NCBI GenBank assembly: GCA_029256705.1
Contig: JAQSXK010000001.1
Coordinates: 62,001-126,000, forward strand
Length of the DNA stretch: 64,000 bases
Reading direction: 5' to 3'
From: Clostridia bacterium
Lineage (GTDB): Bacteria > Bacillota > Clostridia > TANB77 > CAG-465
In this document: in pieces, positions 1-10,851 of the stretch
How the letters are laid out: the number at the start of each line of letters is the position of its first letter
How positions within the stretch are numbered: the stretch's first letter is position 1
Translations under genes and position numbers: made by a program
The notes under the pieces: model-generated
Told to the model about the DNA's origin: nothing
Databases searched by the model: none
Seen by the model: the letters and a program-made list of their open reading frames with translations, nothing else

Positions 1-10
1 AATTGGCTAT

Positions 11-460
11 TTGCAAAATGATAATGATTATTTTGATATTAAGTTGCTTGAGTTTAAAAATTTGCTTAAAGAAAATACCTCGCTGATTAGTAAAGTTGAA
101 TCAATATTTAATTTCTTATTTTGTAATAATAACATAAATAATTTAAAATTCTCAGAAAATATAAAATATTATAAATATGTATTAAAAGAAATTTTAGATT
201 ACAGAGAATTTAATAGATTATATTTCTCAATATGTTATGAGATCTGTAATAATAAGCAAAAGTATATTCCTATAATATGTATACGTTCTAATCCCTCAAC
301 AATTTTTATTTACTCTAAAAAGAATCATAAGTATGATTTGATTTCTGAAATAGAGTTGTTAAAAAAGTTAAAAAGTAAATTACTCTTTATTCAAAGAGGT
401 TCAATTTATATTATGAAAAAAGAAATAATATCTACAACAAACTTAAACAAAATCTTATAA
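11..460 (+). CDS. hypothetical protein; frame is open to the left edge so probably truncated
   Basis: ORF; no stop codon upstream in frame to window start; followed by a strong hairpin. Confidence 0.5.
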   Translation: MQNDNDYFDIKLLEFKNLLKENTSLISKVESIFNFLFCNNNINNLKFSENIKYYKYVLKEILDYREFNRLYFSICYEICNNKQKYIPIICIRSNPSTIFIYSKKNHKYDLISEIELLKKLKSKLLFIQRGSIYIMKKEIISTTNLNKIL

Positions 461-481
461 TTAATAACCCAGCTGTAAATA

Positions 482-523
482 AAAATAAATATTGAAATGT
501 AATTACATTTCAATATTTATTTT
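482..523. terminator. bidirectional rho-independent terminator, perfect 42-nt palindrome
   Basis: aaaataaatattgaaatgtaa|ttacatttcaatatttatttt, 21-bp arms, between convergent genes. Confidence 0.75.
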
Positions 524-645
524 TTATATCTTTTTTTACGTTATATGAAAGCTATCCTTACAAAACATACAACAAAAATATTATTCAATATAATATTGCT
601 ATAGTACTAGTTTTTAAACTTTATACTATAATATATTTAAATATT

Positions 646-1725
646 TTACAAGCCAGAATTTACCACAATTACAGGAATAAATCCACATCCAGTATTTCCA
701 CCATAAGTATTATACATAGCAAATATTCCTGACGTTTTTGGTGTATTTTGATTCCAATATTCTCCACCACGTACACAGAAGCCATTACTATAGTCTGGTG
801 TTACTAGGTAGTTATAAAACCATGCGTAAGCTCCTGAATATTCAGCTATCTCATACATTGCATGACCTTTTGGAGATGTAGTGCTAAATAATGTTGTCGG
901 TGTATATACATCTTTATATTGTGCTGGTGCATTAATTAAATTATTTCCCCAACCTAAAGATACATCATTTCTATATGCAGCTACAAAACTTCCTTTTATG
1001 GAAGACATATCATATATACCATATATATTTCCTGTTGTAGTTTGAGCAACATTTGAAATATATCCTGTTCCTGTTCCACCACCAGTAATTGTTGTATTAT
1101 TCTTAGTTATCTCAATAGTATTTTTTCCATAAGAAGATTTACTTAAATATGCGACAGCTCCCCATTCTACATTTTTAATCAAATGAGTATCTAACCCTGA
1201 TCCTGTAGTGCCCCATCCATATCTACTATTTGTTTCCATATTTCTACTTGCTGTATATGCACCATTTATTCCACTATTATACATATCTAGCACTGTTATA
1301 CCTGGTTTAAAATCTGGATTAGTTGTACTTCCACTAGCCATAAATTTTGCAACCCATATTCCAGTTAGTTCTGTAGTTCCGAAAGTGAAAGCTGGATGAG
1401 TAGTCCATGCATTATTTGACGTAGTTACTGCACTACCCGTATTTACTGTTCTATTAGAATTCCATAAATCATTTATGCCTTGACTAAATTGTATATTTAT
1501 TATTCCTGTAGTACTTGTTTGATGCCATCCTGAAGATATTTTATATACATACCTTGGTATCCATACCCACATACTTCCGTCTGCTGTTTGCGCATTTGCC
1601 CATTCCTTATTTGTATAGTTATACCAATTAGTATTATTATCTGGATCTGTTACTGTATCCCATGTGCTTGTTGAAGTGTTCCAAATTTTTGCTGTCATTC
1701 CTGGTGCAAGCATTGGTTTATTTGC
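646..1725 (-). repeat. FGE/CLec-like module copy 2 (C-terminal) in the giant protein
   Basis: Protein-level duplicate of the module at about 2215-3300. Confidence 0.75.
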
Positions 1726-4700
1726 AACACCTTCCTCAATATTGGTTATAGTAATAGTGCTTTGGCCACTATAATTTCCAGCTGCATTTCTTCCTCTAGC
1801 ATAAATAGTAGTATTATTTACTGTAACTACTATAGGCGATGTATATGTAAGCCAAGTCGTTCCATTTAAACTGTATTGTTTTGTTGTTACATCTGAAGAG
1901 TATGTAATCGTAACTGTTACATTTCCACTTGTAAGTCCTGTAGGAGAAGCTGACATAATAGGATTTATTGGTGATATATTAGTTACTGTATATGTAGTTT
2001 CGGGAGACCAAAATCCATTTTGATCTAACGCTTTAGCATATATAATTGTAGTATTTTTATTTACTATAAACGGACCCGTATAGTCTAACCAATTACCTAG
2101 TGTTCCACCTGGTTCTAGAATCCTATATTTTCTTTCTACTGAACCTTGTTCATATGCAATTGTAGCTGTAACTTCAGGTGCATTTGAAGTAGGATTTACT
2201 GTGACTTTAGGTTCTTCAGGCGCTACAACTATTATTGGTCTAATAATCCCATTTTCGTTACTGTATGTATTTTCTAAACTAAATATACCAGCTTTATATG
2301 TACTATAATAATATCCTCCTCTCATGAAGAATGGTGAATATGAATACGGCTTATCTATAAAGTTACCAAACCATTCTAGATTTCCACTATAATTACTTGA
2401 AGTTTCATAAAAAGCATCACCTTTTTTAGATGTTGCACTATATATATCTGTAATAGAATACATATCTCTATATTTAGCATTGGCATTTATCATAGTCGGT
2501 GCATAAGCTAAATATCCGTTAGAATTATCATTTAAATATGCAGCTATAAAAGTATATTTCATTGCTGACATATCGTATACTCCATGTACATTTCCTGTAG
2601 TACTTTGTGCTCCATTAGATATATATGAAATCCCTGTTCCACCACCTGCATAATATGAAGTACTAGGATTTATAGATATTTCAACTGTATTTTTTCCATA
2701 TGAAGATTTACTTAAATATGCAACTGCTCCCCATTCCGTATTTTTTATCATATGGGTGTCTACCCTTTCACCGCTAGTTCCCCAACCATATCTGCTGTTT
2801 ACTTCCATATTTCTAACTGCTGTAAATGTTCCATCTAAACGCCCTATATTATATGCATCTAACATTGTACCACCAGGCTTCGAATCAATTGCTGAGCTCG
2901 TTCCACTAGCTGCAAATTTTGCAACCCATATTCCAGTTAATTCTTGTGTTCCAAATGTAAATGCCGGATGATTCGTCCAAATATTATTTGATGCTGTTGC
3001 TAAATTCGAAGTATTTATTGCACCTATTACTGGACTATTCCAATTATCATCTATACCTTTACTAAATTGTATATTTATAACTCCTGTATTTGTTGTTTGA
3101 TGCCATCCTGAAGATATTTTATATACATATCTAGGTATCCATACCCACATACTACCATCGGCTGTTTGTGCATTTGCCCATTCTTTCCCAGCATAATTAT
3201 ACCATGTTGTATCAGTATCTGGATTAGTTACCGTATCCCAAGTATTACTAGAACTATTCCATATTTTTGCTGTCATACCTGGTGCAAGTAATGGTTTATT
3301 TACTACTACTTGAATTGCAAGTACAAAGGCATTAGTTTTACTTACTACAGTATTTCCCGCATTATCTGTTCCCTTTACCCATAAATAATAAGTTCCTTCA
3401 ACACCTGTTTTTGTTATTAATGAAGAATTAGTAAATGCTACCCATCCTGAAGTTGGTGTAGTCATATTTTGTACATCCCAAACATACTGTAATGTTGATG
3501 CATCTACTCCACTACCGTCAGTATCTGTTACTGTAACTGTTGTACTAGCAGTTTCTACATTATTTGCTCCATTAGTACTAAATCCAACCACAGGATTTAC
3601 TTTATCTATATTTGAAACGGTAAGGGTACTTTGACCACTTTGATTCCCAGCTTCATCTTTTGCTTTGGCATATACAGTTGTATTATTATTTGTAATTACT
3701 ATTGGGTTTACGTAAGTTTGCCAAGAAGTACCATTAGTACTATACTCCTTAATCACAGAACTTTCACTATATACTATTGTAACAGTCACGCTTCCTTTAG
3801 TCCATGATGTAGGTGCTGCTGAAAGAATAGGATTCTCTGGAGGCAACACGTCTATATTCTCAACATTTAAAGTATATACCTGTTTATTTCCTACCTGATC
3901 TTCCGCATAGAAAGTATAGTATCCATTTTCTGTTATGTTAACATTACTATTATTTGCTATTACAACTCCATTTGAAGTAAAATAACTTTCACCTTGAGTG
4001 CCAGGTGCCCATTTTACTATACCCACAGCCACATCATCTGTTACATCTACTTTCACAGCTACACTTTGTTTTACAGATGTAAGATCTGCTGTTAGTTTTA
4101 TTACTGGTGCAACCTCATCAATATTAGTTACTTTAAGCATTGCCTCTTGAGACCAAACTTCACTATTATCCATAGCTTTTGCATATATTATAGTATTATT
4201 TCTGTCTATTGTTATAGGTCCATTATAATTTAACCAATCTCCAAGTGTTCCGCCAGGTTGTAATATTCTATATTGTTTTTTTACCATTTCTGTATCATAA
4301 ACAATCGTTGCAGTAACTTGCTTTGTCGGTTCTATAGGATTTATTACTATTTGTGGAGCTAATGGTGCTACTCTATCCCATCTCATAGATATATTAGCAA
4401 ATAACTGACTTATAGGTACATCTATTAAATAATAATCACCTTCAAACGTCAATAATTTTCCATTTTCATCCTCTATTTTAATTAATGTACCATTTTTTAT
4501 AACTGAATCTTTAAATTCTGGTTTTATTAATAATATCCCAGCTTCTTTATACGATTTCCAATCTCCATTTTCCTTCCACTTATATTCTCTACCATTTGAG
4601 CCTTCTGGATAACTTAGTTTTAATAAATAGTAATTTCCTTTATCCAGTGCAAGAACTGGTGGTGGTGGTATTATATTTTCTACTGTATAACTTGAACTAG

Positions 4701-7260
4701 ATTTTTCACCAGAACTGTTTTCACTATATGCATACACAGTTGTACCATTTGTAGTTATATCAAATGGTACTGTATAGTCAGTTAGCGCTGAACCATTTAT
4801 ACTATATTTTTTTATAGTTGCATACTTATCATACGTTATGTTTATTCCAACTTTACTTGCTTGTATACTATTACTTGGACTTGGAACTATTACGGGATTA
4901 GATATTCCAATTAGTAAATTATCTATTACTTTAGAGGTTTCCCCTTTTCCATTTTTAGATTTTGCATATGCATATATAGTACAACTACTTGTGATATCAA
5001 ATGGTACTGTATACGTTTTTAAATCTCCATATTTTCCAATTGAATAATATTTTTCTGTTGCTTTGCTATCATATTCAATACTTACTTTTGCACTCGCAAC
5101 CTTTGACGTAGATAATGAAGGTTCAGGATCTACATTTATATTTACAGCTAAAATCTCAATAGCATCTGGTACTTTTATTGCGCCAATATTTGTTATATCC
5201 AAATACGCTTCTGATACACCATACGCATTTGTTGCTCTAGCATATATTCTTTTATTTTCCTTTACTACGAAAGGAGTCGTATATGGATTATATACTATTC
5301 CATCATTACTATATTCTACTTTATCTGCATAACTAGATGCTATATTTACTACAACTTCACTTGATTTAGCTGCTCCACTCCATGGATATGGATTTGCATT
5401 TATATAGACATATGGCTTCTTATTTGCTGTTCCGTCATCATTTTTCAAAATATTGGTTATTCTTGAATGAGCTTCAAGTGACTTTTCCCCTGCAGAATTT
5501 CTATAGTATGCATATAATTCAACATTATCCCTTACTACTATTGGAGCTGTATATTCATGATATGTTCCATATCTTCCTATTTTCAGGTATGTAACAGTTG
5601 CTCCAGCTGGAGAAGTTACACTAACTGATACCTCTGATACCAAACCACTATTTGGGTTTATATTAATAACAGGAGCTGGAACTATTTCTGAAGGCTCTAT
5701 TGGAACCGGCTCTAAAACTCCTGGCTCTGTTGGAATCTCGTTTACCCTAATCCATGCTATCTGAGATTTATTACCATCTACATCATAATAATATGCCATT
5801 ATATATGTTCCCCAAGTTGTTACACTTATCTCATTTACATAATTTTGTTCTACTCCATAATTTTGTGTAAATATTTTTCTATCTGCATTTGATGGATATG
5901 TTATTTGAATTCTTGCCTTTTCACTTCCATTTGAAGCATCAAGTCTAGTTATAATTGGTGGTGGAAGTTTTATTTTTGTATCAGGCTCATATGGCAACGG
6001 AACTTCTGGCACATACGGTGGAAGTGCCTCATAAGGTTTAGGATCTTCTGCGGCTTTTACCGTAGTATCGTTTATATATATCGATGTAGACAATGATTTT
6101 TTACCACTTACATCATAATAGTAGGCTATAATATGTGTTCCATAACTTTTTATACTTACTTCACTTGTATAGTTTTGTTCTACTCCATAATTTATCTTAA
6201 ATATTTTTCTAACTGCATTTTCTGGATATGTTATTTGCAGCCTTGCTTTTTCATCACCAGCAGCAGGCGGAAGTCTTTTTATAACCGGAGCAGCAAGGTT
6301 AGTTTCTTCAACACCTATATTCCCTATATATACTAGATCTTTTCCAACTATATCTCTTGACACAAGTAAAGTTCCATCTGTATTATATATTTTTTCTGTC
6401 TTTTTTGCTCTTGCTTGTATAAGACAATTTTCTGTAACAGCAAATCCTCCAATATATGGCATCCAATCGCTATTTCCCACTTTGTATTCTTTTGTTGTAG
6501 CATCACTATCATAATTTATATTTACATTTACTTCAGAGACTTTTGTTGTTCCAGTTTTGTCTGGAACTATATCTACTAAAAGTGTTCCTGCTGGTGGCAC
6601 TATAACATCTTCATTATTAATTTTATACTTTATCCATACATCTTTTACTCTATCTAACGGTATTGATATAGGACCCGTATACTCTTGCCACATAAGCATA
6701 GGATCTACTCTAATTTCACCTTCATTTCCAAGTCTCCACATTTTAGCAGTTGAATTTGTTGGATAGTATAAAGTTAGATTTATCCAGCCGTTCCATAATT
6801 CTTGTGTGTCTGGAACAACAGCTATTTCAGTAACTCCACCATCTAATGTATGCCATCTTTTGGTTTCAAAGAAATCTCCTACATAATCATATATTTGATT
6901 TGTTGCTACATCTATAACATAACCTTTATCTTTCTTATTACTTGCCAAACCTTTTACTCCGGCATCAGCTTCATTTATCCAGTACAAATCAATATCATTT
7001 ATTGTTTTACCAGGATTTAATTCTTCTATTTTTGTCTTAAGTGTTGGAACATTATTTGCTATATCTTGTTTATCACTTAAACTTAGTTTACCTTCTAATG
7101 GAAGCTTAAAACTGTTTGAACCAGATATATCTATATTACTAACTGAATACAGATTTACCCCTTCTTCAACATTTTTAAAATCACTCATGAATCTTGCCTT
7201 TTTAGAACTATCCATGATACCATACCCATTTATTTGTTTGCTAATAAACTTTATTAACAA
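646..7260 (-). CDS. giant repeat protein: many chitobiase/CHB_HEX_C-like or Ig-like beta modules plus two FGE/C-type-lectin-like modules
   Basis: Repeated motif 'VTVTIxYS..xxxKxYSxxGxxWxxYxxPIxxxxNxTxxYAKAxDxxGNxS'; two copies of 'APGMTAKIWN..WYNY..KEWANAQTADGSMWVWIPRYVYKISSGWHQT'; reported start is TTG. Confidence 0.8.
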   Translation of the reverse strand: MLIKFISKQINGYGIMDSSKKARFMSDFKNVEEGVNLYSVSNIDISGSNSFKLPLEGKLSLSDKQDIANNVPTLKTKIEELNPGKTINDIDLYWINEADAGVKGLASNKKDKGYVIDVATNQIYDYVGDFFETKRWHTLDGGVTEIAVVPDTQELWNGWINLTLYYPTNSTAKMWRLGNEGEIRVDPMLMWQEYTGPISIPLDRVKDVWIKYKINNEDVIVPPAGTLLVDIVPDKTGTTKVSEVNVNINYDSDATTKEYKVGNSDWMPYIGGFAVTENCLIQARAKKTEKIYNTDGTLLVSRDIVGKDLVYIGNIGVEETNLAAPVIKRLPPAAGDEKARLQITYPENAVRKIFKINYGVEQNYTSEVSIKSYGTHIIAYYYDVSGKKSLSTSIYINDTTVKAAEDPKPYEALPPYVPEVPLPYEPDTKIKLPPPIITRLDASNGSEKARIQITYPSNADRKIFTQNYGVEQNYVNEISVTTWGTYIMAYYYDVDGNKSQIAWIRVNEIPTEPGVLEPVPIEPSEIVPAPVININPNSGLVSEVSVSVTSPAGATVTYLKIGRYGTYHEYTAPIVVRDNVELYAYYRNSAGEKSLEAHSRITNILKNDDGTANKKPYVYINANPYPWSGAAKSSEVVVNIASSYADKVEYSNDGIVYNPYTTPFVVKENKRIYARATNAYGVSEAYLDITNIGAIKVPDAIEILAVNINVDPEPSLSTSKVASAKVSIEYDSKATEKYYSIGKYGDLKTYTVPFDITSSCTIYAYAKSKNGKGETSKVIDNLLIGISNPVIVPSPSNSIQASKVGINITYDKYATIKKYSINGSALTDYTVPFDITTNGTTVYAYSENSSGEKSSSSYTVENIIPPPPVLALDKGNYYLLKLSYPEGSNGREYKWKENGDWKSYKEAGILLIKPEFKDSVIKNGTLIKIEDENGKLLTFEGDYYLIDVPISQLFANISMRWDRVAPLAPQIVINPIEPTKQVTATIVYDTEMVKKQYRILQPGGTLGDWLNYNGPITIDRNNTIIYAKAMDNSEVWSQEAMLKVTNIDEVAPVIKLTADLTSVKQSVAVKVDVTDDVAVGIVKWAPGTQGESYFTSNGVVIANNSNVNITENGYYTFYAEDQVGNKQVYTLNVENIDVLPPENPILSAAPTSWTKGSVTVTIVYSESSVIKEYSTNGTSWQTYVNPIVITNNNTTVYAKAKDEAGNQSGQSTLTVSNIDKVNPVVGFSTNGANNVETASTTVTVTDTDGSGVDASTLQYVWDVQNMTTPTSGWVAFTNSSLITKTGVEGTYYLWVKGTDNAGNTVVSKTNAFVLAIQVVVNKPLLAPGMTAKIWNSSSNTWDTVTNPDTDTTWYNYAGKEWANAQTADGSMWVWIPRYVYKISSGWHQTTNTGVINIQFSKGIDDNWNSPVIGAINTSNLATASNNIWTNHPAFTFGTQELTGIWVAKFAASGTSSAIDSKPGGTMLDAYNIGRLDGTFTAVRNMEVNSRYGWGTSGERVDTHMIKNTEWGAVAYLSKSSYGKNTVEISINPSTSYYAGGGTGISYISNGAQSTTGNVHGVYDMSAMKYTFIAAYLNDNSNGYLAYAPTMINANAKYRDMYSITDIYSATSKKGDAFYETSSNYSGNLEWFGNFIDKPYSYSPFFMRGGYYYSTYKAGIFSLENTYSNENGIIRPIIVVAPEEPKVTVNPTSNAPEVTATIAYEQGSVERKYRILEPGGTLGNWLDYTGPFIVNKNTTIIYAKALDQNGFWSPETTYTVTNISPINPIMSASPTGLTSGNVTVTITYSSDVTTKQYSLNGTTWLTYTSPIVVTVNNTTIYARGRNAAGNYSGQSTITITNIEEGVANKPMLAPGMTAKIWNTSTSTWDTVTDPDNNTNWYNYTNKEWANAQTADGSMWVWIPRYVYKISSGWHQTSTTGIINIQFSQGINDLWNSNRTVNTGSAVTTSNNAWTTHPAFTFGTTELTGIWVAKFMASGSTTNPDFKPGITVLDMYNSGINGAYTASRNMETNSRYGWGTTGSGLDTHLIKNVEWGAVAYLSKSSYGKNTIEITKNNTTITGGGTGTGYISNVAQTTTGNIYGIYDMSSIKGSFVAAYRNDVSLGWGNNLINAPAQYKDVYTPTTLFSTTSPKGHAMYEIAEYSGAYAWFYNYLVTPDYSNGFCVRGGEYWNQNTPKTSGIFAMYNTYGGNTGCGFIPVIVVNSGL
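2215..3300 (-). repeat. FGE/CLec-like module copy 1 in the giant protein
   Basis: Protein-level duplicate of the C-terminal module. Confidence 0.75.
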
Positions 7261-7273
7261 ATTTTTACATAAA

Positions 7274-7311
7274 TAAAATTGCTAATTAAATACGTTATAT
7301 TAGCAATTTTA
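7274..7311. terminator. hairpin directly upstream of the giant ORF
   Basis: taaaattgctaat ... attagcaatttta, 13-bp perfect stem. Confidence 0.5.
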
Positions 7312-7412
7312 TTATACTTTATATATTTTTTTTTGTCAATAATTTTTATACTTATTACATGTTAAATTATTATTTGTAATATATTTGTAATTTAAAAATA
7401 TACAAAGAAAAA

Positions 7413-7435
7413 ACAACTATCTATATAATAGTTGT
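7413..7435 (-). terminator. rho-independent terminator of the 7451..7861 gene
   Basis: acaactat-N7-atagttgt followed on minus strand by T-run. Confidence 0.6.
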
Positions 7436-7450
7436 CTTAAAAATATTTTA

Positions 7451-7861
7451 TTATCCTCTTTTATGTAAATCTTTTAAAAATATGCTAAGAGTTGGTAATT
7501 CATTTGAAATTATATCATACATATATTTACTAGTAACTTCATCATAATTAAAAATTAATTTGTTTCTAATATTCAACATACTATAATACTTGTCCAAATT
7601 TTTAGAATCTAATTTACCATTTTTACATAGTATTTCAAAAATTTCATTATAATTTGAACCATTTTGAAGTTTAAACTTCTGAATAGTATGGGCGGACAAA
7701 AATATGGCAGTTTGAATCGCTCCATACATATATGTTTGCGATGCGGCAGCATTCTTAGAATTTTCACAAAAACTTTTCTCATCCAGCTTTAGAAAATTTG
7801 ATAATTCAATAACACATTTCTTAAAGAACTTAACTTTATCTGTTACCACTTTATTATCCAT
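7451..7861 (-). CDS. hypothetical protein
   Basis: ORF with own terminator; family not recognised. Confidence 0.55.
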   Translation of the reverse strand: MDNKVVTDKVKFFKKCVIELSNFLKLDEKSFCENSKNAAASQTYMYGAIQTAIFLSAHTIQKFKLQNGSNYNEIFEILCKNGKLDSKNLDKYYSMLNIRNKLIFNYDEVTSKYMYDIISNELPTLSIFLKDLHKRG

Positions 7862-7885
7862 ATTTTTTACTCCTTTAAAATATAT

Positions 7886-8422
7886 TTATTTTTTACTTTT
7901 CTTATATTTTTTATTATTCTTACTATCCTTTGTATTATCTTCCTTCTCTCCTACGTATGTATTGTATGCAATATCCACAAAAACTCTTCCATCCAGATGA
8001 TCAATTTCATGTTGTAACACAATAGACTCTACATCTTTTGCATGAATTATTATTTTGCTTCCATTTAAATCTTTTGCTTCTACTGTTATTTTTTCATGTC
8101 TATCTACATATCCAAATAAATCAGGAAAACTTAAGCATCCTTCTTCAGTAGTTACCATTTGTTTAGATGATTTAGTAATTACAGGGTTAATAAGAACCTT
8201 CGGATTCTTAACTCCATCATCTTTTACATATTCTGAGTCATAAACGACTATTCTTTTCAAAATTCCAACTTGACATGCAGCAATTCCTATACCATCATAT
8301 TTATACATAGTTTCTATCATGTCATTTGCAATTTCTTTTATTTTGTCATCAATTACTTCTACTTCTCTAGATTTTTTATATAGTAATTCATCTTTTAGTT
8401 TACGTATTTCTCTAACTGCCAT
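7886..8422 (-). CDS. def: peptide deformylase
   Basis: GIGIAACQVG, EEGCLSFP and QHEIDHLDG motifs; Lys-rich C-terminal tail. Confidence 0.95.
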   Translation of the reverse strand: MAVREIRKLKDELLYKKSREVEVIDDKIKEIANDMIETMYKYDGIGIAACQVGILKRIVVYDSEYVKDDGVKNPKVLINPVITKSSKQMVTTEEGCLSFPDLFGYVDRHEKITVEAKDLNGSKIIIHAKDVESIVLQHEIDHLDGRVFVDIAYNTYVGEKEDNTKDSKNNKKYKKSKK

Positions 8423-8445
8423 AACATATTTCCTTTCTATTTTTT

Positions 8446-10821
8446 TTATTCTTGTTCCTGTTTAGCAGCTTGTTGCATGCTAAACTTTATTTCTTGCCAT
8501 TCTTCTTTAGATATTAATAATTGTCTTGGCTTACTTCCATCATAACCAGATATTAAACCCCTTGCTTCCATTTGATCTACTATTCTACCAGCTCTTGAAT
8601 AGCCAATTTTGAATCTTCTTTGTAGCATTGAAGCAGATGCTTGACCCATATCTACTACCATATCTATTGCATCGTTTAATATTGGATCTGATTCATCAGC
8701 ATTTTCACCATGTTCACTATCTTTACCTTTAGTATTAGCCTTTTCTATACTTTCTATTATATCATCGCTATAAACGGCTTCTGAATTTCTTTTTATTGTA
8801 CTCACTACAGATTCTATTTCTTTTTCAGAAATCCAAGTACCTTGTATTCTTTGTGGTTTGTTAGCACCAACAGGGAAATATAGCATGTCCCCTTTACCAA
8901 GTAACTTCTCTGCGCCAGCCATATCTAATATAGTTCTAGAATCTATTTGAGATGATACAGTAAATGCAATTCTAGATGGAATATTTGCTTTAATTATTCC
9001 TGTAATTACATCTACAGAAGGTCTTTGAGTTGCAACAACTAAATGCATACCTGCAGCTCTGGCCATTTGAGCTAATCTGCATATTGCATCTTCAACATCA
9101 TTTGGAGCCACCATCATAAGATCTGCAAGCTCATCAATTATTATTACTATTTGAGGTAATTTTGCAGCATCTTTTTCTTTTTCTATTTCTGCGTTATATC
9201 CTTTTATATCCTTAACACCCTTTGATGCAAATAAATTATATCTATTTACCATCTCTTGAACAGCCCAATTAAGAGCTCCAGCAGCCTTTTTAGGATCAGT
9301 AACAACAGGTATTAATAAATGTGGTATACCATTGTAGCCTGAAAGTTCTACCATCTTTGGATCTACTAATATCATTTTCACATCGCTAGGCTTAGCTTTA
9401 TATAATATTGAAACAATAAGTGAATTAATACATACACTCTTACCTGAACCTGTTGCCCCAGCTATTAACATATGTGGCATTTTTGCTATATCTCCAACTA
9501 TTATATCTCCGGCTGCATCTTTTCCTAAAGAATAAGCAAGATTAGAATTACTATGTTTAAATTCTTTTGACTCAATTACTTCTCTTAAAAATACTGATTC
9601 TGGTTCTGGATTTGGAACTTCAATACCTACTGCAGCTTTACCTGGAATAGGCGCTTCGATTCTTATACTCTTAGCCGCTAAATTAAGAGCTATATCATCT
9701 GCTAAATTAACTATTTTACTAACTTTTACACCAGTATTTGGAGATAATTCATATCTAGTTACTGTTGGTCCTTTTGTAATGTTGGTAACCTTTGCATCAA
9801 CACCAAAACTAGATAAAGTTTTTTGTAGTTTTACAGCTGTTGCGTGTATAGCTTTTTTATCAAAATTCTTATCTGCATTTGCATTAACACCTAAAAGTTC
9901 AATAGGCGGAAATTCATAATTTTCTTCAAAAGAAAGTTTTGCATGGTCAAGTGTAAGAACTTCTTTAATGCTTTTATCTTCTTTTTTCTCAATTTGTTTT
10001 TTGAAAAAATCATCTCTTTGTTGTTTTGCTTGAGTTTGTTCATCACTAGGTTTTCCACCTAATTTATTGAAATCAAATTCAATCTGTTCAGATTTATCTG
10101 TATTAATATTCTTAAGTGCATCACTGCTACCTTTTTCCTTCATTTTTTCTTCTATCATTTTTTGTTTTAATTCTTGTTTTCTAAGTTCTCTTTTACTTAA
10201 TCCCTTTTCTGCTTTTATATCAAATTTATCTTTACTAAATACAGAAGTAAATATATTATAAATACCATTAGCTAAAAATGCAAATGTATTATATAATATA
10301 TATATAAGTTGTCTGAGTGACATCTTTAAAAAATATAGAGTTGCTATTATAGCAATAAATAAAACAACAATTCTACTACCTATAACACCAATAAATTTAA
10401 CAAAAGTTACAGCTATAATTCCACCTAGTGTACCAGATAAACTCAAAGTAGTTACTCCGTTATTAAAAGTGGTGCTGCAAAATTTAAATACATTATCAAA
10501 TAACGTATAATTTGATTCAGTAAATACATATATTACTGAAGATATTGTTATAGCGGCTACAAGTCCTTTAAGTAATTCTCCAACTACCTTTACTTTCTCA
10601 TCAGACATAATAGAATTAATTCCTACTAACATAAAAATAGCAGGAATAGTATAAGCAGCTACACCTAAGCAACCTTTTAAAATATTATTTGATACTTCGG
10701 AAAATACACCAATATTATCAAATGTCAAAAAAACAATAAAAACCAATGATAGTACTATAAGTATACCACCCAATAAGTCGTTTTTTATTGTTTTTGTTTG
10801 CTTCTTTTTTTTTCTACCCAT
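8446..10821 (-). CDS. ftsK: FtsK/SpoIIIE DNA translocase
   Basis: N-terminal TM segments, Walker A GATGSGKS, C-terminal gamma winged helix (ASMLQRRFKIGYSRAGRIVDQMEARGLI). Confidence 0.95.
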   Translation of the reverse strand: MGRKKKKQTKTIKNDLLGGILIVLSLVFIVFLTFDNIGVFSEVSNNILKGCLGVAAYTIPAIFMLVGINSIMSDEKVKVVGELLKGLVAAITISSVIYVFTESNYTLFDNVFKFCSTTFNNGVTTLSLSGTLGGIIAVTFVKFIGVIGSRIVVLFIAIIATLYFLKMSLRQLIYILYNTFAFLANGIYNIFTSVFSKDKFDIKAEKGLSKRELRKQELKQKMIEEKMKEKGSSDALKNINTDKSEQIEFDFNKLGGKPSDEQTQAKQQRDDFFKKQIEKKEDKSIKEVLTLDHAKLSFEENYEFPPIELLGVNANADKNFDKKAIHATAVKLQKTLSSFGVDAKVTNITKGPTVTRYELSPNTGVKVSKIVNLADDIALNLAAKSIRIEAPIPGKAAVGIEVPNPEPESVFLREVIESKEFKHSNSNLAYSLGKDAAGDIIVGDIAKMPHMLIAGATGSGKSVCINSLIVSILYKAKPSDVKMILVDPKMVELSGYNGIPHLLIPVVTDPKKAAGALNWAVQEMVNRYNLFASKGVKDIKGYNAEIEKEKDAAKLPQIVIIIDELADLMMVAPNDVEDAICRLAQMARAAGMHLVVATQRPSVDVITGIIKANIPSRIAFTVSSQIDSRTILDMAGAEKLLGKGDMLYFPVGANKPQRIQGTWISEKEIESVVSTIKRNSEAVYSDDIIESIEKANTKGKDSEHGENADESDPILNDAIDMVVDMGQASASMLQRRFKIGYSRAGRIVDQMEARGLISGYDGSKPRQLLISKEEWQEIKFSMQQAAKQEQE

Positions 10822-10851
10822 AGTACTTTAATCAACCCATTTCCGTAGATA

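Noticed and set aside
1208-6766. Multiple 60-90 aa plus-strand ORFs antisense to the giant protein, and similar antisense ORFs throughout (e.g. 18244, 25128, 38296, 45968)
   Set aside because: Overlap well-supported genes on the other strand, low complexity, no recognisable domain; chance ORFs.
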